Shown here one piece after another: positions 1-8,760 of a stretch of DNA of 64,000 nt. This DNA is from Streptomyces shenzhenensis. Lineage in GTDB: Bacteria; Actinomycetota; Actinomycetes; Streptomycetales; Streptomycetaceae. Under the pieces are notes generated by a model. It was not told the origin of the DNA. It made no database searches and saw nothing but the letters and a program-made list of their open reading frames with translations. The translations under genes were made by a program, and so were the position numbers. The first letter of the stretch is position 1. Each line of letters begins with the position of its first letter. The DNA lies in contig NZ_JAJONF010000023.1 in assembly GCF_021462265.1 (NCBI RefSeq), positions 86,321-150,320 on the forward strand, in the 5' to 3' direction.

Positions 1-1
1 G

Positions 2-97
2 ACGGACAGCGGGCTGCCGTTGGTCCGGGACGCCGGGTTCACCGAGATCGCGCCGGGCAGCTGCACGGTGGTCGCGGACCATCCCGCACTGCGCTGA
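2..97 (+). CDS. C-terminal end of an unidentified protein (partial)
   Basis: An open frame runs from the window edge to a TGA at 95-97. It encodes 31 residues ending in VVADHPALR. The start and any diagnostic domain lie outside the window, so no function can be given. The same-strand DUF4142 gene begins 106 bp later, so the two may or may not share a transcript. Confidence 0.55.
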   Translation, partial: TDSGLPLVRDAGFTEIAPGSCTVVADHPALR

Positions 98-203
98 GCT
101 GGGGTTTTTTGACTATCCTGACGAACTTTGCCGTTTGTTTGAACACCGCTGCGGTGCCACCCGTACGTCCTGGTACTGAACCAGTGACACGGGGAGGCTT
201 CCT

Positions 204-995
204 TTGCGGCGTTTCAACGGTACGGCCATGATCATGGCGGTCCTCGCCACCACGCTGTGCGCGCTCGCCTATCCCGTGTGGTCGTACGCCGACCGCTCCG
301 GCACCGGACAGGCGAACCTGGCGGCGGGGACCGTGGCCACCCAGTGGGGCCCGCTGTCCGCCGCCGACCGTGATCTGATCGTCCGGGTCCGGCTGGCCGG
401 GCTGTGGGAGCTGCCGGCCGGGCAGCAGGCGGTCGAACGGGCGCCGAGCGCGGCGATCAAGGAAGCCGGCGACCATCTCGTCGTCGGCCACACCGACCTC
501 GACAGGCGGGTCCGGATCGTCGCGGCACAGCTGGGCGTGGAGCTGCCCAACGTGCCGAACGAGCAGCAGCAGGGCTGGCTCCGGGAGATGTCCGGGGCGA
601 CCGGCGCGGAGTACGAGTACAAGTTCGTGAACCTGTTGCGGGCCGCGCACGGCAAGATCTTCCCGGCGATCGGCGCGGTGCGGAACTCCACCCGCAACAG
701 CCTGGTGCGGCAGCTGGCCTCCGACACCAACCAGACCGTCCTCGACCACATCACGATCCTGGAGAAGACCGGCAAGGTCGACTTCGAGGCCATCGCCAAC
801 GAGGTCGCGGGCTCGACCACGGCCAGCCCGACCGGGCCCGCGGTGCCGGCGCCCGGAGCGGCGGTGCCCTCGGCGCCGGCCGCGCGGGCCGACGGCGACG
901 TGCGCACCACGTCCCGGCCCTCCCCCGGCGCGCCGGGCACGGTGAACACCGCGCGCCCGGACCCGGTGGACTCCCTCGGCGTGCTCGGCGGATAG
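204..995 (+). CDS. DUF4142 family exported/anchored protein (copy 1)
   Basis: The product is 263 aa. An N-terminal hydrophobic stretch (about residues 7-27, ending YPVWSYADRSG) suggests export or membrane anchoring. It is followed by a helical DUF4142 domain (about 50-205) with the LSAADRDLIVRVRLAGLWE start and paired-helix repeats, then a Pro/Ala tail. The TTG start is chosen because GGGGAGG lies 7 bp upstream. A second 263-aa paralogue at 2663 shares the block VRLAGLWELPAG, so the pair looks like a duplication around the DUF692 gene. Family members are ferritin-like and often secreted, but their function is unknown. Neighbours suggest, without proof, a link to the DUF692 enzyme. Confidence 0.85.
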   Translation: MRRFNGTAMIMAVLATTLCALAYPVWSYADRSGTGQANLAAGTVATQWGPLSAADRDLIVRVRLAGLWELPAGQQAVERAPSAAIKEAGDHLVVGHTDLDRRVRIVAAQLGVELPNVPNEQQQGWLREMSGATGAEYEYKFVNLLRAAHGKIFPAIGAVRNSTRNSLVRQLASDTNQTVLDHITILEKTGKVDFEAIANEVAGSTTASPTGPAVPAPGAAVPSAPAARADGDVRTTSRPSPGAPGTVNTARPDPVDSLGVLGG

Positions 996-1122
996 CCGGC
1001 ACCGGACAGCTCCCGGAGCGCGGGCGCGAACCTCAAATGTTGCTCTGAAGCGGCGGACGACACGGTTCGCGGCCGCGCTCCGGGGTCATACCCCCGTCAT
1101 TCGAAGCAGGAGGGGGACGGCC

Positions 1123-2403
1123 ATGACCTTGGAGCGGCTGGGGACGGGCATCGGCTGGCGGCCGGAGATCGCGGACATCGTGGAGCGCATGCCGGGCATC
1201 GACTGGGTCGAGGTCGTGGCCGAGAACACCTGTCCGGGCCACCTCCCCGAGTCACTGCGACGGCTGCGCGAGCGCGGGGTCACCGTCGTACCGCACGGCG
1301 TCTCGCTGGGTCTCGGCGGCGCGGACCGTCCGGACGAGGACCGGCTCGGGGCGCTCGCCGAGCGGGTGGCGGCGCTGGGCTCGCCGCTGGTCACCGAGCA
1401 CATCGCGTTCGTCCGCGCGGGCGGCCCGCGCACGGCTTCGCCCGCCCTGGAAGCCGGTCACCTGCTCCCGGTCCCCCGCACCCGGGACACCCTCGACGTG
1501 CTCTGCGAGAACGTCCGCATCGCCCAGGCCGCGCTGCCGGTGCCGCTCGCGGTCGAGAACATCGCCGCGCTCATCTCGTGGCCGGGCGAGGAGATGACCG
1601 AGGGGCAGTTCCTGTACGACCTGGTGGACCGCACCGGGGTACGGCTGCTGATCGACGTGGCGAACCTGCACACCAACCACGTCAACCGGGGTGAGGACCC
1701 GGCCGAGGCGCTCGCCGAGCTGCCCGTCGAGGCGATCGCGTACGTCCATGTCGCGGGCGGCTTCGAGCGGGACGGCGTCTGGCACGACAGCCACGCCCAC
1801 CCGGTGCCCCCGGCGGTCCTGGAGCTCCTGACCGGCCTGGCGTCCCGGGTCTCGCCGCCGGGTGTGCTGCTGGAGCGTGACGAGAACTTCCCGGAACCGG
1901 CCGAACTGGAGCGGGAGGTGGCGGCGATCCGGGCGGCGGTCGCGGCGGGCGGTGCGGGGGCCGGCGGCCGGTGGGAGCCCCCGTCGGCGGCTCCGGCGCC
2001 CGAGGTCCCGGAGGCCGTCCGGCAGCGGCTGGGGCTCGCGCAGGCCTCGGTGCTGTCGTCGCTGGTCGCCGGGACGCCGGTGCCGGAGGGATTCGACGGG
2101 GTGCGGATGGGGGTGCAGGCACGGGCGCTGGCCGCGAAGCGGGCGGACGTGGTGGCGAAGGTGGCGCCGGAGCTGCCGGAGATTCTCGGGGAGGGGTATC
2201 GGGCGGCGTTCCTGGCGTATGCGCAGGAGCGGCCGATGGCGGGGGGTTACCGGCGGGACGCGCTGGAGTTCGCGGCGGAGCTGCTGCGGGCGGGGCGGCC
2301 GGGGGACGGGGTCTCTTACCGGCGGTTGGAGCGGTGGTGGCTGGAGCGGGCGGGGGCGGCACCTCGCCGGTCGCTTGCGCGGAGGGTACTGCTGCGGGGA
2401 TAG
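1123..2403 (+). CDS. DUF692/MNIO-type iron enzyme with fused C-terminal partner-like domain
   Basis: The product is 426 aa. Residues 1-275 form a TIM-barrel DUF692 (UPF0276) domain, the family of multinuclear non-haem iron oxidases such as MbnB that modify Cys or Asn in peptide precursors. Candidate metal ligands are visible in order: EVVAENT (E34), VPHGVSLG (H58), VTEHIAF (H93), LAVENIA, LLIDVANLH, AYVHVAGG, SHAHPVP and LLERDENFPE. Residues about 295-410 (VLSSLVAGTPVPEGF, AKRADVV, AAFLAYAQERP) resemble the DUF2063-like partner proteins usually encoded separately beside MNIO genes, so this looks like a natural fusion. ATG with GGAGG upstream. No Cys-rich precursor peptide is evident nearby. 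Confidence 0.85.
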   Translation: MTLERLGTGIGWRPEIADIVERMPGIDWVEVVAENTCPGHLPESLRRLRERGVTVVPHGVSLGLGGADRPDEDRLGALAERVAALGSPLVTEHIAFVRAGGPRTASPALEAGHLLPVPRTRDTLDVLCENVRIAQAALPVPLAVENIAALISWPGEEMTEGQFLYDLVDRTGVRLLIDVANLHTNHVNRGEDPAEALAELPVEAIAYVHVAGGFERDGVWHDSHAHPVPPAVLELLTGLASRVSPPGVLLERDENFPEPAELEREVAAIRAAVAAGGAGAGGRWEPPSAAPAPEVPEAVRQRLGLAQASVLSSLVAGTPVPEGFDGVRMGVQARALAAKRADVVAKVAPELPEILGEGYRAAFLAYAQERPMAGGYRRDALEFAAELLRAGRPGDGVSYRRLERWWLERAGAAPRRSLARRVLLRG

Positions 2404-2470
2404 GGGCCCGGGGGGTGAGGACGCTTACCGGCGCTTGCCGGAGGGCGCGGCTTATAAGACACGGCTGGGC

Positions 2471-2520
2471 AGCGCCCCGTCAGGGGCGCGGGGAACTGCG
2501 CGACCAGCCCCCACCGGCCC
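2471..2520 (+). repeat. Dispersed GC-rich intergenic repeat, copy A
   Basis: A hairpin (GCGCCCC 2472-2478, loop GTCA, GGGGCGC 2483-2489) is followed by GGGGAACTGCGCGACCAGCC. The same core recurs near 11.1, 19.8, 25.0, 30.3 and 35.6 kb, always between genes. Here it lies between the DUF692 gene and the second DUF4142 gene and may act as a terminator or attenuator. Confidence 0.75.
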
Positions 2521-2662
2521 GCAGCCGACACACGGCCCCCACGCCCCCGCCCCTGCTTCCGCCCCCACCCCTGCTTCGTCCGTCACACAATCCGACCGTA
2601 TTCCTCACCCGTCGGTAATATGCCAACCCCGCACCCAACCGGCGTGCGGTGCTGGAGGCACT

Positions 2663-3454
2663 ATGCGACCCCGACCCCCCGTCCAGGGACGAGGCATATT
2701 CAGCGGTACCGGGCTGATCATCGTCTGTCTCGCGGCGACCCTCGCCGCCCTGGTGTTCCCGATCTGGTCGTACGCCGACCGTTCCGACCCCACCGGGTCG
2801 GTGAACGTGCTCAGCGCCCGGACCGTGCCGACGGACTACGGCCCGCTGTCCGCGCAGGACCGGGACCTCATCGTCAAGGTCCGCCTCGCCGGGCTCTGGG
2901 AGCTGCCCGCCGGGGAGATGGCGGAGGAGAAGGGCACCACGCCGGCCGTACGGACGGCCGGGCAGCACCTCGTCGACGGGCACATCTCCCTCGACGCCCA
3001 CCTCCGCACCGTCGCCACCCAGCTCGGCGTGCCGATCCCGAACGCGCCGAACGCCCAGCAGCAGCAGTGGCTCGCCACACTGAGCGCCGCACAGGGGCAG
3101 GACTTCGACCGGGAGTTCGCGAACATCGTGCGGCTGGCCCACGGCCGGGTCTTCTCCCTGGCCGCCCAGGTCCGCGCCGCCACCCAGAACACCCTGGTCC
3201 GCGACCTCGCCGACGACGCCGACACCACCGTCCTGGACCACATCAAGGTCCTGGAGGCGACGGGCTACGTCGACTTCGCCACGCTGGCACAGCAGTTGGC
3301 GACCACACCCGCCCCCGTGACCTCACCGCCCGTCGTCGCCCCGGCGGACGCGACCCCGGTCGCACCGGAGCCGGCATCGGCCCCCTCGCCGTCCTCGACG
3401 TACCCGCTGCCGCCCGCCACCGCCAGCCCGCCGCAGACCTCCCCGACCCCCTGA
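2663..3454 (+). CDS. DUF4142 family exported/anchored protein (copy 2)
   Basis: The product is 263 aa, the same length as copy 1. It has a hydrophobic N-terminal segment (about 14-37, ending FPIWSYADRSD), a DUF4142 core starting LSAQDRDLIVKVRLAGLWELP, and a C-terminal tail rich in Pro, Ala and Ser. The ATG at 2663 is chosen because GGAGG sits 5 bp upstream and because it aligns with copy 1. The frame stays open upstream to 1862, but that part is only a shadow of the DUF692 gene. It is probably extracytoplasmic; its function is unknown. Confidence 0.85.
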   Translation: MRPRPPVQGRGIFSGTGLIIVCLAATLAALVFPIWSYADRSDPTGSVNVLSARTVPTDYGPLSAQDRDLIVKVRLAGLWELPAGEMAEEKGTTPAVRTAGQHLVDGHISLDAHLRTVATQLGVPIPNAPNAQQQQWLATLSAAQGQDFDREFANIVRLAHGRVFSLAAQVRAATQNTLVRDLADDADTTVLDHIKVLEATGYVDFATLAQQLATTPAPVTSPPVVAPADATPVAPEPASAPSPSSTYPLPPATASPPQTSPTP

Positions 3455-3550
3455 CCCGCGCGGCAAACGGAACGTCACATACCGACAACACTCGGTCCGG
3501 AATGTGAACAGGGCATGGTGGCGGCCAAGCCCCTGGCATAGAAACATGTC

Positions 3551-4330
3551 ATGTTCTGGGTCCTTCTCCTGCTCCTGGCCTGGGCCGTCGCCGGCACCGC
3601 CTGCACCCGGCTGTGCCTGGCCGCCGTGCGGACGGCGGCCGCCGACGCGGACGCGGGCCGAGGGCACGATCTGACGCTGTACGAGGCCGCGTTCCTGTCC
3701 GGCGGGCCCGCGCGGGTCGCGGATCTGACGCTGGTGTCCATGGCCCGGCAACGGCGGCTGCTGCTCGCCCACACCGGCTGGGCGACCGTCGTGGACCCGC
3801 GCGGGCGGGACGAGATGGAGCGGTCGGTGATAGGGGCCATCGGGCCCGACGGACAGTCGCGGATAGCACCGGTGCGCTCGGCGGCGGCCGACACGGACGC
3901 CGTGCGCAGTCTCGGCGAGGAACTGGTGCGGGCGGGGCTCGCGGTGCCCGACGCGGCGGCGCGGACCACGGTCGCGTCCGGTGTCCGGCAGGTGCGGGCC
4001 GCCGCGCTGGCGGTCCTCGGGCTCGGCGCCGCCGCGCTCACGCTGCCCGCTCCGACCGGGATGCCCCGCGACCTGGTCGCCGTGTGGTTCGCGCTGCCCC
4101 TCACCCTGACGCTGAGCTGTCTGGCCATCGCCCGGATCGAGGTGCACCCGTACTCGCGCTGGGCCTCCCCGGCCGGGCAGCGGCTCCTCGGCGTGCTGCA
4201 CCGGCGGGCGAACCGGGCGGCCGACGACCAGTCGCTGCTGGCCTCCGTCGCCGTGCGCGGCATCCGCGCGATCGGCGAACCGGAGCTGCGTGCGGCCTTC
4301 GCACACCGGGACCAGCTGCCGCGGCCGTGA
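3551..4330 (+). CDS. TIGR04222-like membrane protein
   Basis: The product is 259 aa. It has an N-terminal membrane segment (FWVLLLLLAWAVAG), a cytoplasmic stretch with LTLYEAAFLSGGPARVADLTLVSM, two further hydrophobic segments near 150-190, and the block SLLASVAVRGIRAIGEPELRAAF close to the C terminus. This is the TIGR04222 pattern, which in streptomycetes commonly neighbours DUF692 genes. Many members, as I remember them, end in a Gly/Cys-rich tail; this one stops at HRDQLPRP without it. No clear ribosome-binding site precedes the ATG, so it may be leaderless or start elsewhere. Function unknown. Confidence 0.75.
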   Translation: MFWVLLLLLAWAVAGTACTRLCLAAVRTAAADADAGRGHDLTLYEAAFLSGGPARVADLTLVSMARQRRLLLAHTGWATVVDPRGRDEMERSVIGAIGPDGQSRIAPVRSAAADTDAVRSLGEELVRAGLAVPDAAARTTVASGVRQVRAAALAVLGLGAAALTLPAPTGMPRDLVAVWFALPLTLTLSCLAIARIEVHPYSRWASPAGQRLLGVLHRRANRAADDQSLLASVAVRGIRAIGEPELRAAFAHRDQLPRP

Positions 4331-4483
4331 GCCGGGGCGCATCGGGGGCATTGCGCCGACACCGGCCCGGTGGTGCTTGCCTTCGCCCGCAACCGGTCGA
4401 AATATCCCTTTCATGCTGCCGTGCAGTCGCTGCGGTGCCGTTGCCGCCATGCCACCGCAGCCGTTGCACCGAAGGGATACGCC

Positions 4484-6130
4484 ATGAGAGCCCCCGCCCT
4501 GTACTCGGCAGCCGGGTCCCTGATCCTCACCACCCTGGCCGCCGCCCCGGCCGGGAGCGTCCCCCGCGTCCCGGACACGGCGGCGGCCGAACTGCGCGGC
4601 ACCGCCGTGGCCGCGGCGCGGGCGCGCGCGGCGGGCATCGGCTTCGGCCGGTGCGCCGCCGACCTGGAGGCGCCGGCCACCTTCCGGTGCGGCACGGTGA
4701 GCGTCCCGCTGGACTACGCGCACCCGGACGGCAAACAGATCAGACTGACCGTCAGCCGGGTGGCCGCGACCCACACGGACCCGCACAACAGCAAACGCAG
4801 GGTGCCCCGGCAGGGCGTCCTGGTCTACAACCCGGGCGGCCCCGGCGCCTCCGGGATGCTCTTCCCGATGATCGGCGCGCTGCCCGAGTGGAAGCGCATC
4901 GCCGCCTCCTACGACCTGGTCGGCTACGCCCCGCGCGGCGTCGGCCGCTCCGCCCCGCTGTCCTGCGTCGACCCCGGGCACTTCTTCAAGGCGCCGTCGC
5001 AGGCACCGACGCACCCTTCCGAGTCGTACAAGGAGGCCCGGATCACGGAGGCGAAGGCGTACGCGCAGGGCTGCCTCAAGCGCTCCGGCAGCGGGCTGCG
5101 TCACTACACCTCGCTCAACAACGCCCGTGACCTGGACGTGCTGCGCGCGGCGCTCGGTGAGGACCGGCTGACCTTCATGGGTGCCTCGTACGGTACCTAC
5201 TTCGGGGCGCTGTACGCGACCCTCTTCCCCTCGCACGTACGGCGGATGGTGCTGGACTCGGCGGTGAACCCGGACCCCGAGCGGATCTGGTACCGGAACA
5301 ACCTGGAGCAGTCGGCCGCGTTCGAGGGCCGGTGGGCGGACTTCCGGGAGTGGATCGCCCGGCACGACGACGTGTACGGGCTCGGCGACACGGCCGCGAA
5401 GGTGCAGGCGAGTTACGACAGGGCGAGCAGGCGGCTGGCCAGGAAGGCGGCCGCCGGGAAGGTCGGGCCGGGACAGTTGCAGGGCGCATTCCTGTCGGCC
5501 GGGTACTACGACGACTTCTGGCCGAGCCGTGCCGACGCGCTGTCGAGGTTCCTGAAGGGGGACGCCGGGCCGCTGGTCCGGCTGGCGGCGCCGACGGCGG
5601 AGACGGCCGCCGAGGCGGAGAACTCCAACGCGGTCTACACCGCCGTCGAGTGCAACGACGCGCCCTGGCCCACGGACTGGAAGACCTGGGACCAGGACAA
5701 CACCCGGCTGGCGCGGGTGGCACCCTTCGAGACCTGGGGCAACGCCTTCATGAATCTGCCGTGCGCCTACTGGCCGGTGCCCCGGCAGCAGGCACTCGAC
5801 GTGCGCACGGGCCCCGGTGAGCTGCCGCCGACGCTCATCCTGCAGGCCGAGCGGGACGCGGCCACGCCGTACACGGGCGCGCTGGAGATGAACCGGCGCC
5901 TGTCCGGCTCGGTCCTGGTGACCGAGCGGGACGCGGGCACGCACGGCATCGGCGGCGGCCCCAACCAGTGCGTGAACGGCTACCTGGAGGCCTACCTGCT
6001 GGAGGGCCGGCTCCCCGAGCGGCGCGCCTCCTGCGCGGGGCACCCGGAGCCGAAGGCGTCGGTGCCGGCCGACCACACCCGGCGGAAGAACCCCCGGGTC
6101 TCCCTGACGGGGGAGGCCGGCCGACGCTGA
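4484..6130 (+). CDS. Secreted alpha/beta-hydrolase, TAP-like tripeptidyl aminopeptidase (S33)
   Basis: The product is 548 aa with an N-terminal signal sequence (RAPALYSAAGSLILTTLAAAPAG). An alpha/beta-hydrolase fold follows: the oxyanion region YNPGGPGASG, the nucleophile elbow GASYGT (Ser235), and a C-terminal TAP-like domain with PTLILQAERDAATPY (acid Asp) and DAGTHGIGGG (His). This matches the Streptomyces SlpD/SlpE/Tap family that removes N-terminal tripeptides from secreted proteins. The frame is open further upstream, but the ATG at 4484, 6 nt after GAAGGGA, gives the expected signal peptide. Likely extracellular or cell-wall associated. Confidence 0.87.
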   Translation: MRAPALYSAAGSLILTTLAAAPAGSVPRVPDTAAAELRGTAVAAARARAAGIGFGRCAADLEAPATFRCGTVSVPLDYAHPDGKQIRLTVSRVAATHTDPHNSKRRVPRQGVLVYNPGGPGASGMLFPMIGALPEWKRIAASYDLVGYAPRGVGRSAPLSCVDPGHFFKAPSQAPTHPSESYKEARITEAKAYAQGCLKRSGSGLRHYTSLNNARDLDVLRAALGEDRLTFMGASYGTYFGALYATLFPSHVRRMVLDSAVNPDPERIWYRNNLEQSAAFEGRWADFREWIARHDDVYGLGDTAAKVQASYDRASRRLARKAAAGKVGPGQLQGAFLSAGYYDDFWPSRADALSRFLKGDAGPLVRLAAPTAETAAEAENSNAVYTAVECNDAPWPTDWKTWDQDNTRLARVAPFETWGNAFMNLPCAYWPVPRQQALDVRTGPGELPPTLILQAERDAATPYTGALEMNRRLSGSVLVTERDAGTHGIGGGPNQCVNGYLEAYLLEGRLPERRASCAGHPEPKASVPADHTRRKNPRVSLTGEAGRR

Positions 6131-6224
6131 CGACCGTCACGACCGCGATGCCCTTACGGCGCCCGGTGCCGCGTCTCCCGGGGGACCCCCGGACCCCCGG
6201 CCGCACCCGGGCACCGCAGAACCG

Positions 6225-6956
6225 TCAGGCGAGCCCCGCGACCAGCTCCGCCACCGACTTACGGCGCCCGGTGTAGAACGGGATCTCCTCGCGGACGTGC
6301 CGGCGGGCCTCGGAACCGCGCAGGTGGCGCATGAGGTCGACGATGCGGTACAGCTCGTCCGCCTCGAAGGCCAGCACCCACTCGTAGTCGCCGAGCGAGA
6401 ACGAGGCGACCGTGTTGGCGCGCACGTCCGGGAAGCCGCGGGCCATCTTGCCGTGGTCGGCGAGCATCCGGCGGCGGTCCTCGTCGGGCAGCAGGTACCA
6501 CTCGTAGGACCGCACGAACGGGTAGACGCTGATGTAGTTGCGCGGCGTCTCGTCGGCGAGGAACGCCGGGATGTGCGAGCGGTTGAACTCGGCGGGGCGG
6601 TGCAGCGCCATGTTCGACCACACCGGTGCGAGGGCGCGGCCGAGCCTGGTGCGGCGGAAGAGGTTGTAGGCCTCCTGGAGCTGGTCGCTGGTCTCGGCGT
6701 GCCACCAGATCATCAGGTCGGCGTCGGCGCGCAGACCGGAGACGTCGTAGGTGCCGCGGACCGTCACGTCCTTGGCGGCGAGCTGGTCGAACAGCTCCTG
6801 GACCTCGTCGGCGTAGCCCGCGCGGTCCTCGGGCAGCACGTCCTTCAGCTTGAATACCGACCACAGGGTGTAGCGGATGACCTCGTTGAGGTCCTTGGCC
6901 AGCTTGCCCTTGTTCGGGATCCTGCCGGACTCGGTGGTGGGGGCGTCGTCACTCAT
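6225..6956 (-). CDS. hemQ: Coproheme decarboxylase HemQ/ChdC
   Basis: The product is 243 aa of the chlorite-dismutase-like family. It converts coproheme III to protohaem by two oxidative decarboxylations, the last step of the coproporphyrin-dependent haem route of Actinobacteria and Firmicutes. Visible landmarks are YTLWSVFKL near the N terminus, the active-site block RNYISVYPFVRSYEWYLLP, the proximal haem-ligand region MLADHGKMARGFPDVRANT (His), and SFSLGDYEWVLAFE near the end. The ATG (MSDDAPT) lies 5 bp after the hemY stop, so the two are co-transcribed as hemY-hemQ. Cytoplasmic. Confidence 0.93.
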   Translation of the reverse strand: MSDDAPTTESGRIPNKGKLAKDLNEVIRYTLWSVFKLKDVLPEDRAGYADEVQELFDQLAAKDVTVRGTYDVSGLRADADLMIWWHAETSDQLQEAYNLFRRTRLGRALAPVWSNMALHRPAEFNRSHIPAFLADETPRNYISVYPFVRSYEWYLLPDEDRRRMLADHGKMARGFPDVRANTVASFSLGDYEWVLAFEADELYRIVDLMRHLRGSEARRHVREEIPFYTGRRKSVAELVAGLA

Positions 6957-6961
6957 GGTCC

Positions 6962-8419
6962 CTATTCTCCCGCTCCCCCGTGCAGACTCTGCACCGGGTT
7001 GGCCGTCAGCTCCGCGACGCCGCTGAGGTCGCCTGCCAGCTGGTCCACCGCCGCGTACGCGCTCGCGATGCAGGCGGGGATGCCCACACCGTCGTACTGC
7101 GCCCCGCAGACCGCGAGGCCCGGCAGCCCCGCGACGTGCTCGCGGACGCGGGCCACGCGCGCGTGGTGGCCGACCGGGTACTGGGGCAGGCCCTCGGTCC
7201 AGCGGGTGACACGGGTGGCGAGGGGGACCGCGTCGAGGCCGGTGGCCTCGCGCAGGTCGTGCCGGGACAGCTCCACGAGGTCGGCGTCCTCGCGGCCGAG
7301 GATCGCGGTCTCGCCGTACCGGCCGACCGAGGTGCGCAGGACGACCGTGTCCGGGTTCTCGTCGGCGATCCAGCCCCACTTCTGGGAGGCGAAGGTGGAG
7401 GCCTTGATGGTGTGGCCGTCGACGGGCGGGACGAGGAAGCCGCTGCCCGCGGGAAGAGCGACGTCGGCGCGGCGGTAGGCGAGGGTGATCAGGGCCATCG
7501 AGGCGTACTCGACGGCGGCCAGCTCGGCCGCGGCGGCGGGCACCTCGGCGCGCAGCAGGCCGGCGGCCGCGGGGGCGGGAACGGCGACGACCACGGCGTC
7601 GGCGGACAGCACCCGGCCGGGCGTGCTGATCCGCCAGCCCTGGGGTTCCCTGCGCAGTCCGGTCACGGGCGTCCCGGTCAGGATCTCCCCGCCGCGGGCC
7701 CGGACGGACTCGGCCACCGCGAGCGGCAGGGTGCCCACGCCGCCCTCGATGCCCATGAAGACCGGGCCGGTCTGCTGGTCGGCCGCCGCCTTGGCCTGGA
7801 TCTCGCGGACGGCCTCGGTGAGCGAGGCGTGGGTTCTGGCCGCCTGGTAGAGCTGCGGGACCGCCGAGCGCAGCGAGATGCGGTAGGCGTCGCCCGCGTA
7901 GACCCCGCCGAGCAGGGGCTCGACCAGCCGGTCGACGACCTCCCGGCCGAGCCGGGCGGCCACGTACTCCCCCACCGCCACGTCGTCGCCGATCTCGGTG
8001 CGGGGCAGGTCGGCGTCGCGCTCGATGCGGTCGAGACCCTCCTGGGACAGCACCCCGGACAGCGCGGCGGCGGTGCCGGGTACACCCATGACGTGGCCCT
8101 TGGGCATCGGGCGCAGGGCACCCCGGGTCCAGATCGAGGCGGTGGCGGTGGCCGGCGGCTGCAGCCGGCCGGAGAGGCCCGCCGCGCGGGCGAGGGCGAC
8201 CGCCTCGGGCCGGCGGGCCAGCATCGACTCGGCGCCCAGGTCGACCCGCACGCCCGCGATCTCGCCCGGCAGCAGCTTGCCGCCGACTCTCTCGGAGGCC
8301 TCCAGCACGGTCACGTGCGCACCGCGCTCCAGCAGCCGGTGGGCCGCGGCCAGCCCCGCGATCCCGGCTCCGATGACGACGACCCGATCCGTACCCGTAC
8401 CCGTGCCCGTTGCGCTCAT
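6962..8419 (-). CDS. hemY: Coproporphyrinogen/protoporphyrinogen oxidase HemY (CgoX)
   Basis: The product is 485 aa, an FAD-dependent amine-oxidase-fold enzyme. The dinucleotide motif VVIGAGIAGLAAAHRL is at residues 13-28, followed by ASERVGGKL. The C-terminal FAD region is VCGAQYDGVGIPACIASAYAA. In actinobacteria this family oxidises coproporphyrinogen III to coproporphyrin III, feeding the downstream iron chelatase and HemQ, which is encoded immediately after it. hemE, an earlier enzyme of the pathway, is 4 kb away on the same strand. The start is ATG at 8419; the first residues are a short Gly/Thr repeat (SATGTGTGTDR). Confidence 0.92.
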   Translation of the reverse strand: MSATGTGTGTDRVVVIGAGIAGLAAAHRLLERGAHVTVLEASERVGGKLLPGEIAGVRVDLGAESMLARRPEAVALARAAGLSGRLQPPATATASIWTRGALRPMPKGHVMGVPGTAAALSGVLSQEGLDRIERDADLPRTEIGDDVAVGEYVAARLGREVVDRLVEPLLGGVYAGDAYRISLRSAVPQLYQAARTHASLTEAVREIQAKAAADQQTGPVFMGIEGGVGTLPLAVAESVRARGGEILTGTPVTGLRREPQGWRISTPGRVLSADAVVVAVPAPAAAGLLRAEVPAAAAELAAVEYASMALITLAYRRADVALPAGSGFLVPPVDGHTIKASTFASQKWGWIADENPDTVVLRTSVGRYGETAILGREDADLVELSRHDLREATGLDAVPLATRVTRWTEGLPQYPVGHHARVARVREHVAGLPGLAVCGAQYDGVGIPACIASAYAAVDQLAGDLSGVAELTANPVQSLHGGAGE

Positions 8420-8760
8420 GTCCTCACTCTCTCAGACCGTTCCTGGAGACTGAGCGGGGAGTCCTGTTGCCAGGTCTCGTGCTCAGCCGAACGCCCCGGA
8501 CGGTGTTGGGCTTTCTGGTCGGCCGCGTTCGCTGCGCGTCCGGAGAGCGCGCCCGCCGTCCCGAGGCTCACTCACGCGGGCCAGAACGCACTCGAGAGCC
8601 ATCGACAGCCGACTGTTCACAACCCCGCCGGCACTCCCACGCCGGCCCGGTGACCCGTACGCGTCCGGACCGTGACCGCATCGGGACCGGCGCCGTCAAA
8701 CGTCCCGGCCCGTCCCGGCGTCGAAGGAGCGTCAGTCTTCACGACCCCCCGGGGGGAACC
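8420..8760. promoter_or_regulatory. Divergent intergenic region hemY / DUF4349 gene
   Basis: These 341 bp separate the divergent hemY-hemQ operon and the lipoprotein gene, so both promoters must lie here. I see no convincing -35/-10 pair, long palindrome or small gene in it. Confidence 0.4.

Noticed and set aside
204..4330. A full RiPP cluster around the DUF692 gene
   Set aside because: No short Cys-rich precursor ORF, peptidase or exporter is recognisable; DUF4142 proteins lack suitable Cys motifs. Kept only as an orphan enzyme.
3323..6076. A 917-codon minus-strand frame
   Set aside because: Antisense to the TIGR04222-like and TAP-like genes; composition is typical of a shadow and it has no domain.
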